From Bacteroidales bacterium (GTDB lineage: Bacteria; Bacteroidota; Bacteroidia; Bacteroidales; P3): DNA of 20,257 nt. The notes beneath the pieces are model-generated. The model was not told the origin of the DNA, did no database searches, and saw only the letters and a list, made by a program, of their open reading frames with translations. The translations under genes were made by a program, and so were the position numbers. The stretch spans positions 1 to 20,257 of the forward strand of contig CAAGHV010000186.1 of assembly GCA_900769785.1 (NCBI GenBank), given 5' to 3'. Every line of letters starts with the position of its first letter. Within the stretch, counting starts at the first letter, position 1. Positions 1 to 6,998 of the stretch are shown piece by piece.

Positions 1-1416
1 GTCATTGGTAGGTTCGTCGAGTATCAGGAAGTTTGGGTTTGCCATCAGAACTTTAAGCAGGTATAGTCTTCGGCGTTCGCCACCGCTAAGGTTTCCGTAA
101 TAGTTGTATTGAGTGGTATCATCGAATCCGAAGTGTCGTAGAAATTGTGTGGCAGTCATCTCTTTGCCATTTTCGAGGTGTATCACTTCGGCCACATCTT
201 TTATTATTTCTATTACTCTTCGGTCATCGCTTTCCGTTAATCCGTTTTGAGTGTAGAACCCAAATTGCACCGTTTGTCCAACCACAATGTTGCCACTATC
301 GGGTTTGAGGGCTTGTGTTATAATGTTTAGGAATGTTGATTTTCCCACTCCGTTTTGCCCCACTATGCCTATCTTTTCGTTTTTCTTGAAGGTGTATGTA
401 AAGTCATCTACTAGCATTTTGCCTTCGTATTGTTTTGATACGTTGTACATCTCCAAAATTTTGCCTCCTATGCGTTCGGTTTTTACCGATAGGGTTGGTC
501 TGTGCTCGTCAATGCGTTGAAGAGCCTTGTCTTTAAGTTCATAGAAAGCGTCAATACGTGCCCTGGCTTTGGTACCTCTTGCACATGGCATACGCCGCAT
601 CCAATCCAACTCGGTACGGTATAGGTTTTTGGCTTTCTCTATCTCGCGACGTTCTATCTCTTGGCGTTCGGCTTTCTTTTCCACATAGTAGGCGTATGTG
701 CCTTTGTAGCGGAATAGCTGTCCTTTGTCTATCTCTATTATATCGTGGCAAACGTTGTCAAGAAAGTAGCGGTCGTGCGTTACCATCAAAATACTTAAGT
801 TTTGCTTTGAAAGGAACTCCTCGAGCCACTCTATCATTTTTATGTCAAGGTGGTTGGTCGGTTCGTCGAGAATAAGTAGGTTGGTATCGTCGATAAGTAC
901 TTTTGACAGAGCTATCTTTTTGCGTTCGCCACCGCTCAGCATTGCTATAGTCTTGTCGAGGTCGTTGACTTCGAGGCGACTCAAAATCTCTTTTACCCTA
1001 TTTTCGTAGTCCCATGCTCCAAGGGTATCCATGGTGTTCATGGCATCTTGCAGTTGCTTTTCGTGCAAGGTAGATGGTGAAAGTTGGATATTTAGCAGTG
1101 CTTTCTCGTAATTGTTTACGGCTTGTACATATTTGTTTTCCGAAGCAAATACGTATTCTCTTACCGTCATTGTTTCGTTCATTAGCGGGTTTTGCGGTAG
1201 GTATGCCATCCGTACATCGTTGCGAAACACCACTTTTCCGGTATCGGCAAGTGCCGAACCTGTGATGATGTTTAGCAGTGATGTTTTGCCTGTGCCATTG
1301 CGGGCTATGAGGGCAGTCTTTTGTCCGGCATTGATACCGAATGATATGTCTTCAAACAAGAGTTTTTCGCCAAACGACTTGCTGAGGTTTTCTACTGTCA
1401 ATAATGCATCTGCCAT
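1..1416 (-). CDS. ABC-F family ATPase, Uup-like (3' end cut off by window)
   Basis: This is a soluble, ribosome-associated ATPase of the ABC-F class, with two nucleotide-binding domains on one chain and no membrane segments. The reading frame is open from the ATG at 1414-1416 to the window edge (472 codons). The first ATP site has ARNGTGKT at residues 38-45, the signature LSGGE at 160-164 and DEPTNHLD at 184-191. The second has GQNGVGKS at 353-360, LSGGE at 443-447 and DEPTND at 467-472, where the window ends. Between them is a charged helical linker followed by an Arg/Lys-rich stretch (about 255-300) containing WMRRMPCARGTKARARID, which resembles the Uup linker. Full ABC-F proteins usually run to about 620-640 residues, so roughly 150 are missing. 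The start lies 11 nt after the stop of the EnvC-like gene, so the two are probably co-transcribed. The first Walker A begins with Ala rather than Gly. Membership in ABC-F is secure; the exact subfamily and cellular role are inferred. Confidence 0.93.
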   Translation of the reverse strand, partial: MADALLTVENLSKSFGEKLLFEDISFGINAGQKTALIARNGTGKTSLLNIITGSALADTGKVVFRNDVRMAYLPQNPLMNETMTVREYVFASENKYVQAVNNYEKALLNIQLSPSTLHEKQLQDAMNTMDTLGAWDYENRVKEILSRLEVNDLDKTIAMLSGGERKKIALSKVLIDDTNLLILDEPTNHLDIKMIEWLEEFLSKQNLSILMVTHDRYFLDNVCHDIIEIDKGQLFRYKGTYAYYVEKKAERQEIERREIEKAKNLYRTELDWMRRMPCARGTKARARIDAFYELKDKALQRIDEHRPTLSVKTERIGGKILEMYNVSKQYEGKMLVDDFTYTFKKNEKIGIVGQNGVGKSTFLNIITQALKPDSGNIVVGQTVQFGFYTQNGLTESDDRRVIEIIKDVAEVIHLENGKEMTATQFLRHFGFDDTTQYNYYGNLSGGERRRLYLLKVLMANPNFLILDEPTND

Positions 1417-1427
1417 AGTGTGTATAG

Positions 1428-2645
1428 TTATTTAGCAAGCCATATTCTTGGATTTTGGCTTTCTACCTGAGCTTCTTTTCCACCCCATATTTGAAAGTTG
1501 AATTCGGCTCTGTTTTCGTTGTTGGTATGTATTACACCTATCTTTTGTTTGGTGGCCACGTCACTGCCTTCTTTTACCGATACTGTTTCCAAATTGGTAT
1601 ATACTGTTATGTAATTACCGTGTTTTATAAATACCATTTTATATCCATTAGGGCCTGTGGCAATACGTGTAACTTTACCATCGAATACTGAGCGGATAGT
1701 GGCACCTCGGTCGGTAAGCAGTTCAATTCCATAGTTCATGTTTTCGCCACCCGACTTATGCTTGTATCGTCCATATTCGCGTATTACCGTTGATTTGGCT
1801 GTTGGCCATGGTAAGCGTCCTTTGTTGGCAAGGAAGTCGTTGGATAGTTCCATTTCTTCAGCATTTTCTTTTGGAGTAGCTGTTTTATTGGCCTTCTTGC
1901 TCTTGGCCAATTCTTCGTTTATGATTTTCTGTATTTGTCTTTGAAGTTCTTTGGCTTGTTTTTCTTTCTTTTTTAGTTCGGCTGTCAGTTTCTTTTCTTG
2001 TTTCTGATAGTCTTTCAATGTCTTTTGTTTCAGTGCTTTTTCGGAGTCGAGTTGCTTTTTGTTTTTCTTCTCTTGCGAAAGCAAATTTTGTTGTTTGCTT
2101 TTTTGTATTACCAATTGAAAGGTAACATTTTCCAACTCTATTTGATGATTTTCTATAAGTTGAGCTTGGTGCTTACGGTATCTGCTGTAAGCATTGTAGT
2201 ATTTGGTTCGTAAATAACTTTTGTTAAATTGTAATGGATCTACAGTGAGGGTCAGTTTGTTGAGTACTCCATGTTCCTTGTATAGCACTTGAACCACCTT
2301 GGCATATTCCATCTTCAAGGTATCAATTTCGTTTTTGAGTAGTTGAATACTATCGCTAGTTGTTATCAACTGTGTTTCTAGCATTCCTAGTTGAGTGTTG
2401 ATATTTTTGATTAGTTTTTCACGTTGCACTATCTTCTGATTTAGTTTCTTTAGTTGCGAGTTCGACAATGTTTTTCCTTTTCGTGTGGCTGATAGGTCTT
2501 TGTTAAGTTTACGTATCTCGTTTTCTATCTTTTGTTTTTCTTTTTCTAGTTGCTTTCTGCTTTGTGCAGAGGCCGTGGATGTTGTTTCTAACAAAAAAAA
2601 CATTGCCAAGACAATACTGTAAACTATATATTTATTTAATTTCAT
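1428..2645 (-). CDS. EnvC-like murein hydrolase activator (degenerate LytM/M23 domain)
   Basis: This is probably a periplasmic activator of cell-wall amidases that helps split the septum. The 405-residue protein starts with a signal peptide (residues 1-27, cleavage near ASA-Q). Two long Lys/Glu/Gln-rich coiled-coil stretches follow (about 29-127 and 155-255), then a C-terminal LytM/peptidase M23 domain (about 277-400). Active M23 enzymes bind zinc through HxxxD and HxH motifs. Here the first motif reads N304-YGI-E308, the Tyr-Thr-Asn-Leu segment at 349-352 has Asn where His is usual, and the last reads E381-F-N383-F. The domain therefore should not hydrolyse peptidoglycan itself, as in E. coli EnvC, which binds and activates amidases. 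No amidase gene is in the window. The ATG at 2643-2645 gives a well-formed signal peptide. The ABC-F gene follows after 11 nt. Confidence 0.88.
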   Translation of the reverse strand: MKLNKYIVYSIVLAMFFLLETTSTASAQSRKQLEKEKQKIENEIRKLNKDLSATRKGKTLSNSQLKKLNQKIVQREKLIKNINTQLGMLETQLITTSDSIQLLKNEIDTLKMEYAKVVQVLYKEHGVLNKLTLTVDPLQFNKSYLRTKYYNAYSRYRKHQAQLIENHQIELENVTFQLVIQKSKQQNLLSQEKKNKKQLDSEKALKQKTLKDYQKQEKKLTAELKKKEKQAKELQRQIQKIINEELAKSKKANKTATPKENAEEMELSNDFLANKGRLPWPTAKSTVIREYGRYKHKSGGENMNYGIELLTDRGATIRSVFDGKVTRIATGPNGYKMVFIKHGNYITVYTNLETVSVKEGSDVATKQKIGVIHTNNENRAEFNFQIWGGKEAQVESQNPRIWLAK

Positions 2646-2682
2646 GTATGTTACAAATTATTAATTCCAATTTCATTATATT

Positions 2683-2690
2683 CAAAAATA
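2683..2690 (-). promoter_or_regulatory. Possible -7 element for the envC-like operon
   Basis: On the minus strand the bases read TATTTTTG, a match to the Bacteroidetes TAnnTTTG element, 37 nt upstream of the envC-like ATG. No clear TTTG lies at the expected distance further upstream. Chance matches are common in DNA this AT-rich. Confidence 0.3.
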
Positions 2691-2780
2691 CAAATAAAAA
2701 ATAATTTGGTGATAGACTTGGTAAAATAGTTATTCATAATGCTCTGTTGAAAAACCAAATGTGGTGTGTGTAGGCATTTG

Positions 2781-2802
2781 TTTGCTGTGTTTACACTGCA
2801 AA
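2781..2802. repeat. 22-bp interrupted palindrome, operator-like
   Basis: The left half has TTTGC then GTGT and the right half has ACAC then GCAAA. Nine of eleven base pairs are complementary; the misses are one symmetric T/T position in each arm and the central pair. This dyad is the usual form of a binding site for a dimeric regulator. It lies about 135 bp upstream of the likely ATG of the envC-like gene and about 100 bp upstream of the plus-strand promoter. No cognate regulator is encoded in the window. Confidence 0.45.
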
Positions 2803-2901
2803 AGCTATGTTATGGCAAACAATTTTTAGCAAAAATGTATTTGATATTTCCTTAATACAAAATAGTTTATGGTTTTAACATTCTTTTTTACTATAAAAAC
2901 G

Positions 2902-2932
2902 TTTGTGGTGTAGAAAAAATCACGTATATTTG
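2902..2932 (+). promoter_or_regulatory. Bacteroidetes-type promoter for the SUMF1-domain gene
   Basis: TTTG at 2902-2905 and TATATTTG at 2925-2932 are separated by exactly 19 bp. This matches the -33 TTTG / -7 TAnnTTTG consensus recognised by the Bacteroidetes primary sigma factor. Transcription should start near 2938-2940, giving a leader of about 147 nt before the ATG at 3087. It is the best promoter match I found in the window. Confidence 0.75.
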
Positions 2933-2951
2933 CAGTCGGAAAAGTTTACTC

Positions 2952-3013
2952 TAAATACTATTGGAAGTATTTACTTTTAAGGAATAAACATTGACTTTTG
3001 GTAGATGTTTATT
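2952..3013 (+). promoter_or_regulatory. Two inverted repeats in the leader of the SUMF1-domain gene
   Basis: The predicted 5' leader contains TAAATACT (2952-2959) with AGTATTTA (2966-2973), a perfect 8-bp stem with a 6-nt loop. It is followed by AATAAACAT (2983-2991) with ATGTTTATT (3005-3013), a perfect 9-bp stem with a 13-nt loop. Both are AT-rich and modestly stable. They match no riboswitch I recognise. Confidence 0.4.
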
Positions 3014-3086
3014 ATTGAAAGGGTATAGGCTATCAATTGAATTTGGTAATGCAGCAAAACTATTAAAAATATAAAAAGGAAGAGAT

Positions 3087-3905
3087 ATGGACTTGACGGC
3101 AAAAATTTCGGAATCAAACATCAGCTCTGATTATTCATTACAGGAGGTAGTAGTTACTATCAATACTGTGAAATTTGTAATGAAATGTGTAAAAGGTGGC
3201 ACATTTATGATGGGTGCACAACACAATAATGTAAATGAATTGAACTACGACACCAAGTCTTTTGATTGGGAAGGACCTGTGCATTCTGTCACATTGGATA
3301 GTTACTATATTGCTGAAACTCTCGTAACGCAAGCTTTGTGGCAAGCTGTGATGGGTTCTACTCCTATGCCCGAAAACCACCAATGGAATGAACAAGATGG
3401 ATTGGGTGCCAATTATCCGGCATATAATGTAAGTTATTTGGATTCTGAAAAGTTTGTTGAAGCTTTGAATGTTATTCCTGAAATAAAGGCTGCTGGTATA
3501 GTATTCCGTATTCCTACCGAAGCCGAATGGGAGTTTGCATGTCGTGGCGGATTAAGTACCAAAGGACTACGTTTCAGTGGTAGCGACAAAGTAGATGATG
3601 TGGCTTGGTTTGACTACAATAGCAATGGACAAGTTCATCCTATAAAGGAAAAGCAACCAAACGAATTGGGACTATACGATATGAGTGGAAACTTGTTTGA
3701 ATGGTGCTATGATTGGTACACACGCTATAGTGGAGAGTCGCTTGTAAATCCACAAGGTCCTGCAACTGCTTCGCGTCGTGTGCTTAGAGGTGGATGTTGG
3801 AACTATTCGTCTAGAAATTGCAGATGTTCGTATCGTTTGAACGATTCGCCTCATCATGCCGACAGCTACTATGGTTTGCGTTTGGCTATGTCGGTAGTGA
3901 AATAG
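3087..3905 (+). CDS. SUMF1/formylglycine-generating-enzyme-fold protein, probably non-catalytic
   Basis: The 272-residue protein has the SUMF1 (FGE-sulfatase) fold along most of its length. It carries KGGTFMMGA at about 36-44, VTLDSYYIAETLVTQALW at 68-85, FRIPTEAEWEFACRGG at 140-155, LYDMSGNLFEWCYDWY at 196-211, and RVLRGGCW at 231-238 leading to a C-terminal YYGLRLA. True formylglycine-generating enzymes use two cysteines after the RGG motif. Aligning by eye, the first is replaced by Tyr240 and the second is kept as Cys245, with extra cysteines at 237 and 247. Sulfatase activation is therefore unlikely; many bacterial SUMF1 domains serve as binding or structural modules. There is no signal peptide, so it is probably cytoplasmic. 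AAGGAAGAG just before the ATG supports this start. It is the only plus-strand gene and has its own promoter and terminator. Its partner or ligand cannot be seen. Confidence 0.9.
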   Translation: MDLTAKISESNISSDYSLQEVVVTINTVKFVMKCVKGGTFMMGAQHNNVNELNYDTKSFDWEGPVHSVTLDSYYIAETLVTQALWQAVMGSTPMPENHQWNEQDGLGANYPAYNVSYLDSEKFVEALNVIPEIKAAGIVFRIPTEAEWEFACRGGLSTKGLRFSGSDKVDDVAWFDYNSNGQVHPIKEKQPNELGLYDMSGNLFEWCYDWYTRYSGESLVNPQGPATASRRVLRGGCWNYSSRNCRCSYRLNDSPHHADSYYGLRLAMSVVK

Positions 3906-3930
3906 AAATTTTATAATCCTCCAATACAAA

Positions 3931-3973
3931 AGCAGTCTATACGTCCTAAGTGTGATGTGTAGGCTGTTTTTTT
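3931..3973 (+). terminator. Rho-independent terminator of the SUMF1-domain gene
   Basis: A 12-bp stem pairs 3931-3942 (AGCAGTCTATAC) with 3957-3968 (GTGTAGGCTGTT), counting three G-U pairs, around a 14-nt loop. It runs directly into seven T residues at 3967-3973. It begins 26 nt after the stop codon of the SUMF1-domain gene. Confidence 0.85.
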
Positions 3974-4004
3974 ATATATTCTAAATTGCCTAAACGAAGC
4001 AATG

Positions 4005-4072
4005 AAACTTCCATCTCGATGTAGATTAATCAACATCACGTAGTAGTTAAATCTACATCGCGATGAAAATTT
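4005..4072. repeat. Long imperfect inverted repeat
   Basis: The left arm at 4005-4027 pairs with the right arm at 4050-4072 across 23 positions with three mismatches. The core CATCTCGATGTAGATT (4012-4027) matches AATCTACATCGCGATG (4050-4065) at 15 of 16 positions. The loop is 22 nt. No T tract follows, so it is not an ordinary terminator. Confidence 0.6.
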
Positions 4073-4100
4073 ATCTCTCTCACGAGACATTTTTTTACCC

Positions 4101-4130
4101 GGTATATTGCCCAACGATTGACAGTATACC
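4101..4130. repeat. Short inverted repeat
   Basis: GGTATATTG (4101-4109) pairs with CAGTATACC (4122-4130) with one G-U/mismatch position and a 12-nt loop. It is the second of three neighbouring inverted repeats. Confidence 0.45.
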
Positions 4131-4140
4131 ATCATGCTTG

Positions 4141-4178
4141 TCACACCCTATTGTGAGCTGATTGATGATAGGGTGTGA
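4141..4178. repeat. Perfect 11-bp inverted repeat
   Basis: TCACACCCTAT (4141-4151) and ATAGGGTGTGA (4168-4178) are exact reverse complements around a 16-nt spacer. No T tract follows on either strand, so terminator function is doubtful. Confidence 0.6.
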
Positions 4179-4394
4179 AATTTAATTCATAATTCATTCC
4201 CACAGCCACAACTCTCGCCCCCTTATCTTAATGCCATCACATCGTTGATTGGCAGCCCTCCCAATGGCTTTGGGGAGATATGCTGTCAAGCAGCGGAAGT
4301 TTTGGTGATGAGGATAGCAAATCACAATGTATGCCGGTTGCAAATTATAAGCATGAGATTTAGACATCAAAAGTGCCATGGTTACGAGTCAAAA

Positions 4395-4445
4395 CTATGG
4401 GAGTTTTGGGTCGTAAACCACATTGTTTTAGTGTGGAAACTATAG
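4395..4445 (+). ncRNA. Possible structured RNA element (three-part stem)
   Basis: CTAT (4395-4398) pairs with ATAG (4442-4445), AGTTT (4402-4406) with AAACT (4437-4441), and CCACAT (4418-4423) with GTGTGG (4431-4436). The segments are nested in order, with a GGG bulge and an internal loop. Nested pairing suggests an RNA hairpin, but each segment is short and no promoter was found. It may instead be part of a repeated DNA element. Confidence 0.2.
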
Positions 4446-4474
4446 GATTACAAAATATACTGCTTAACATCCTC

Positions 4475-4518
4475 AAAAAAACAACGGATATACAAACTGT
4501 GCATTGTATATCCGTTGT
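4475..4518 (-). terminator. Rho-independent terminator of the lgt / kinase operon
   Basis: ACAACGGATATACAA (4481-4495) and TTGTATATCCGTTGT (4504-4518) form a perfect 15-bp stem with an 8-nt loop. Read on the minus strand, the stem is followed at once by a T run (A residues at 4475-4481 on the plus strand). It lies about 90 nt beyond the kinase stop codon. Confidence 0.9.
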
Positions 4519-4606
4519 GTGTATTTTGTGTGGGAAAACCCAACAAAAATTCTTTTAAAATGCAATGTTATTTCATAAAACGTGTAATTTTTAGAAGTTG
4601 CCTTAT

Positions 4607-6139
4607 CTAGTATCGTGGTAAGCGGACATCAAAAGTAGTGCCCTCACCTACTGTGCTACGCACACCGATACTTCCCTTATGCAAATCTACTATCTGTTTC
4701 ACATAAGAAAGGCCTATACCAAAACCCTTTACATCGTGAACTTCACCTGTGGTTACACGATAGAATTTATCGAAAATATGATTGATATGACTACGGTCGA
4801 TACCTATACCATGGTCAGAAACTACTATATGAAAATTGTTTTCGTCGTCGTAAGTTAATATTTCTATATCAAGTTCGTTGGGCGAGTATTTGATAGCATT
4901 ATCCAATAGATTATAAACCAAATTGGTAATATGCAATTGATCAGCAAAAATCACAGGATTTTTTGCTTTCAAATTTAGCCTGATATTACCTTTACGATTA
5001 TTCACAATAAGAGTAGTATTTTCTTGAGCTTTATATATAATTTCGTGTATATCTATCTGTTGCTTATTAAATACAAATTTCGAATCAGTCATCTTATTTT
5101 GCTGCAGCACCACTTCCACAAGACCTTTCAAACGTTTGTTTTCATTCGATATAATCTTCAAATATGTATTCATTGCCTTAGAATCGGCCGAAACATCAGT
5201 AGTCTGAAGCATCTCGCAAGCCAATGATATTGTTGCAATAGGAGTCTTTAGTTCGTGGTTCATATTACTGATAAAATTGGCTTTCATCTTATCTAATTTC
5301 TGCTGATTTATTATCATAATAAATAACATTACAAACAGCAGAAGAATAATCACAACCATAACTATTGATAAAATCAAGAAGAAATATGGATTATTCTTCA
5401 AAAAATACTGAGCCGTAGGAAAATATAACTTAATATATACCACCTTATCGTTTCGCAATCCTCCAATTGAATACTCATATTGAAGTTTTGAAGTAAATAA
5501 TTCATCAATATACTTGGTATTACTCACAAAAAGAACGTTTGTCTTGGTAAAATCAAATACACCTATTGTTGGAACAACATTAATATTATTTTTCACCAAG
5601 TTTCGTTCTATCAATTCATTCAACAGTTCATAGTCCAATTTTTTTATGTCTAAAACATTGTATTCATTTGTATATTTCGACAAATAATCGGCATAACCAT
5701 TGAGGTTAAAATTAGAATCACGCAAAGAATCGCGCTTTATGGCAAGCTCGTTATACAGACATATTACAGCCGAATCTTTCTTATTTAGTACCAAAGGTTC
5801 GGCCAAAACTCCCATCACCTTAGTTGATTCATATTTCAAAAAAAGATCTGGATATTTAGCTTTCAAAGCCTTCATTTCGGTATTTACCTTTTCTACCTCA
5901 CGGAATTTTGTCCATGAACTTTTGTCATTCTGAATAAGGAATCTCTTTAAATTCATCTTATTCATCTGATCTAAAGACTCGAACATTGCCTTATTAACCG
6001 CATGTTCAAACACCATATTACTAGATCTCAACGACTCTTCGACAAGGTATGTTTGAGAAAATATAAGCATCAAAACCAATACAAACAACAACGATGATGA
6101 TGCTATAAGAATCCTTTTCTTTTTCATAGGCTTAACCAT
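4607..6139 (-). CDS. Membrane sensor histidine kinase
   Basis: This is the sensor half of a two-component system in the inner membrane. The 510-residue protein has one membrane segment near 10-30, a periplasmic sensor region of about 220 residues that I do not recognise, and a second segment at about 252-277. The HisKA dimerisation domain carries the phospho-acceptor His295 in SNMNHELKTP. The ATPase domain has the N box LLDNAIKYSP (411-420), the G1 box DHGIGI (442-447), FDKFYR near 456-461 and the G2 box GFGIGLS (472-478). All catalytic motifs are intact. No response regulator lies in the window, and the transcript ends downstream at 4475-4518, so the partner is encoded elsewhere. The start lies 5 nt after the lgt stop; Met5 at 6127 is an alternative start. 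Bacteroides RprX is a possible relative, but I cannot show this. Confidence 0.93.
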   Translation of the reverse strand: MVKPMKKKRILIASSSLLFVLVLMLIFSQTYLVEESLRSSNMVFEHAVNKAMFESLDQMNKMNLKRFLIQNDKSSWTKFREVEKVNTEMKALKAKYPDLFLKYESTKVMGVLAEPLVLNKKDSAVICLYNELAIKRDSLRDSNFNLNGYADYLSKYTNEYNVLDIKKLDYELLNELIERNLVKNNINVVPTIGVFDFTKTNVLFVSNTKYIDELFTSKLQYEYSIGGLRNDKVVYIKLYFPTAQYFLKNNPYFFLILSIVMVVIILLLFVMLFIMIINQQKLDKMKANFISNMNHELKTPIATISLACEMLQTTDVSADSKAMNTYLKIISNENKRLKGLVEVVLQQNKMTDSKFVFNKQQIDIHEIIYKAQENTTLIVNNRKGNIRLNLKAKNPVIFADQLHITNLVYNLLDNAIKYSPNELDIEILTYDDENNFHIVVSDHGIGIDRSHINHIFDKFYRVTTGEVHDVKGFGIGLSYVKQIVDLHKGSIGVRSTVGEGTTFDVRLPRY

Positions 6140-6144
6140 AAATT

Positions 6145-6993
6145 TTACTTTTTCTTTTCACTGGCGAACACTTTTGCCGAAAATTTACCTTTATAGGAAA
6201 GATATATAAAACATATACCTGCCAATATAAATGGTACACTTAGCAGTTGTCCCATATTCAAAATCATACCATCTTCAAATCCAACTTGCTCTTCTTTGAT
6301 AAACTCTATAAGAAAACGTATTCCAAATAGCGCTACAAGAAATATACCAAATACATTTCCCGAACGAGGTTTGGCATTAGACTTATAGTAATATATCATC
6401 AGCGATATAAATATCAGAAGATATGAGAGTGCTTCATATAACTGAGTTGGGTGCTTAGGAACAATCTCTCCATTTCTTAGATATACAAAACCCCATGGCA
6501 ACGCTGTTTCCACACCATATATTTCGGAATTCATAAGATTACCCACTCTTACACAAGCTCCTACCAAAGGTATAACTATTACCAACCTATCCAAAATCCA
6601 TATCCAATTAACTTTGGTCTTTCTACAAAAAAGGTAAATTCCTATTAATATACCAATAGCCCCACCATGGCTTGCCAATCCTTGATAGCCTGTAAACTGA
6701 CCGGTATCAAGATTAAAAGGAAGTATTATTTCCAATGGACGGTGAAGATAATAGTCGGGTTCATAAAACAGACAATGTCCCAAACGCAAACCTATCAGCA
6801 ACGATAGAAACATATATACTGTAAACGAATCAAGTATATCAATACTGACACCTTCTTTTTTGAACATCTTTGATAGTAAAAAATACGCTGTAATAAAGCC
6901 TACGGCAAACAACAACGAATACCAACGTATTCCAAACGAACCTATACTAAAAATAATGGGCGAAATATCCCAATTAACAAATAAACATTCCAT
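6145..6993 (-). CDS. lgt: Prolipoprotein diacylglyceryl transferase
   Basis: Lgt moves a diacylglyceryl group from phosphatidylglycerol to the lipobox cysteine of prolipoproteins, the first step in lipoprotein maturation at the inner membrane. The 282-residue protein has about seven hydrophobic segments, as the family does. Family residues are present: SHGG with His109, the signature around R149-V-G-N-L-M-N-S-E-I-Y-G160, KHPTQLYE at 180-187, and GIRFLIEF with Arg226 and Glu230. It sits 5 nt after the stop of the metalloprotease gene, whose product itself has a lipoprotein-like signal, and 5 nt before the histidine kinase. Its length is normal and nothing is missing. Confidence 0.97.
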   Translation of the reverse strand: MECLFVNWDISPIIFSIGSFGIRWYSLLFAVGFITAYFLLSKMFKKEGVSIDILDSFTVYMFLSLLIGLRLGHCLFYEPDYYLHRPLEIILPFNLDTGQFTGYQGLASHGGAIGILIGIYLFCRKTKVNWIWILDRLVIVIPLVGACVRVGNLMNSEIYGVETALPWGFVYLRNGEIVPKHPTQLYEALSYLLIFISLMIYYYKSNAKPRSGNVFGIFLVALFGIRFLIEFIKEEQVGFEDGMILNMGQLLSVPFILAGICFIYLSYKGKFSAKVFASEKKK

Positions 6994-6998
6994 ATCTT

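Larger units (their letters stand above)
2646..3086. other. Divergent intergenic region between envC-like gene and SUMF1-domain gene
   Basis: These 441 AT-rich bases separate the minus-strand envC-like gene from the plus-strand SUMF1-domain gene. They contain a likely promoter for each direction, a 22-bp near-perfect palindrome at 2781-2802, and two perfect inverted repeats in the leader of the plus-strand gene. I see no coding region. Confidence 0.8.
3974..4474. other. Gene-poor convergent intergenic region rich in inverted repeats
   Basis: This is the stretch between the plus-strand terminator and the minus-strand terminator of the kinase operon; a further 90 nt without a gene lie between that terminator and the kinase stop. 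It holds inverted repeats at 4005-4072, 4101-4130 and 4141-4178, a possible stem at 4251-4287 and a three-part stem at 4395-4445. The part from about 4196 to 4330 looks richer in G and C than its surroundings. Short open frames exist on both strands (for example 4194-4379 minus, 61 codons), but none has a ribosome-binding site or a familiar product. I do not call a gene. Confidence 0.6.

Noticed and set aside
558..875. Plus-strand open frame of 105 codons
   Set aside because: It lies antisense to the ABC-F gene, whose minus-strand frame carries all the expected motifs.
3087..3905. Active sulfatase-modifying formylglycine-generating enzyme
   Set aside because: One of the two catalytic cysteines is absent by alignment, there is no sulfatase gene nearby, and the protein has no signal peptide.
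3974..4474. CRISPR array
   Set aside because: The repeats are different inverted repeats, not evenly spaced direct repeats with unique spacers, and no cas gene is nearby.
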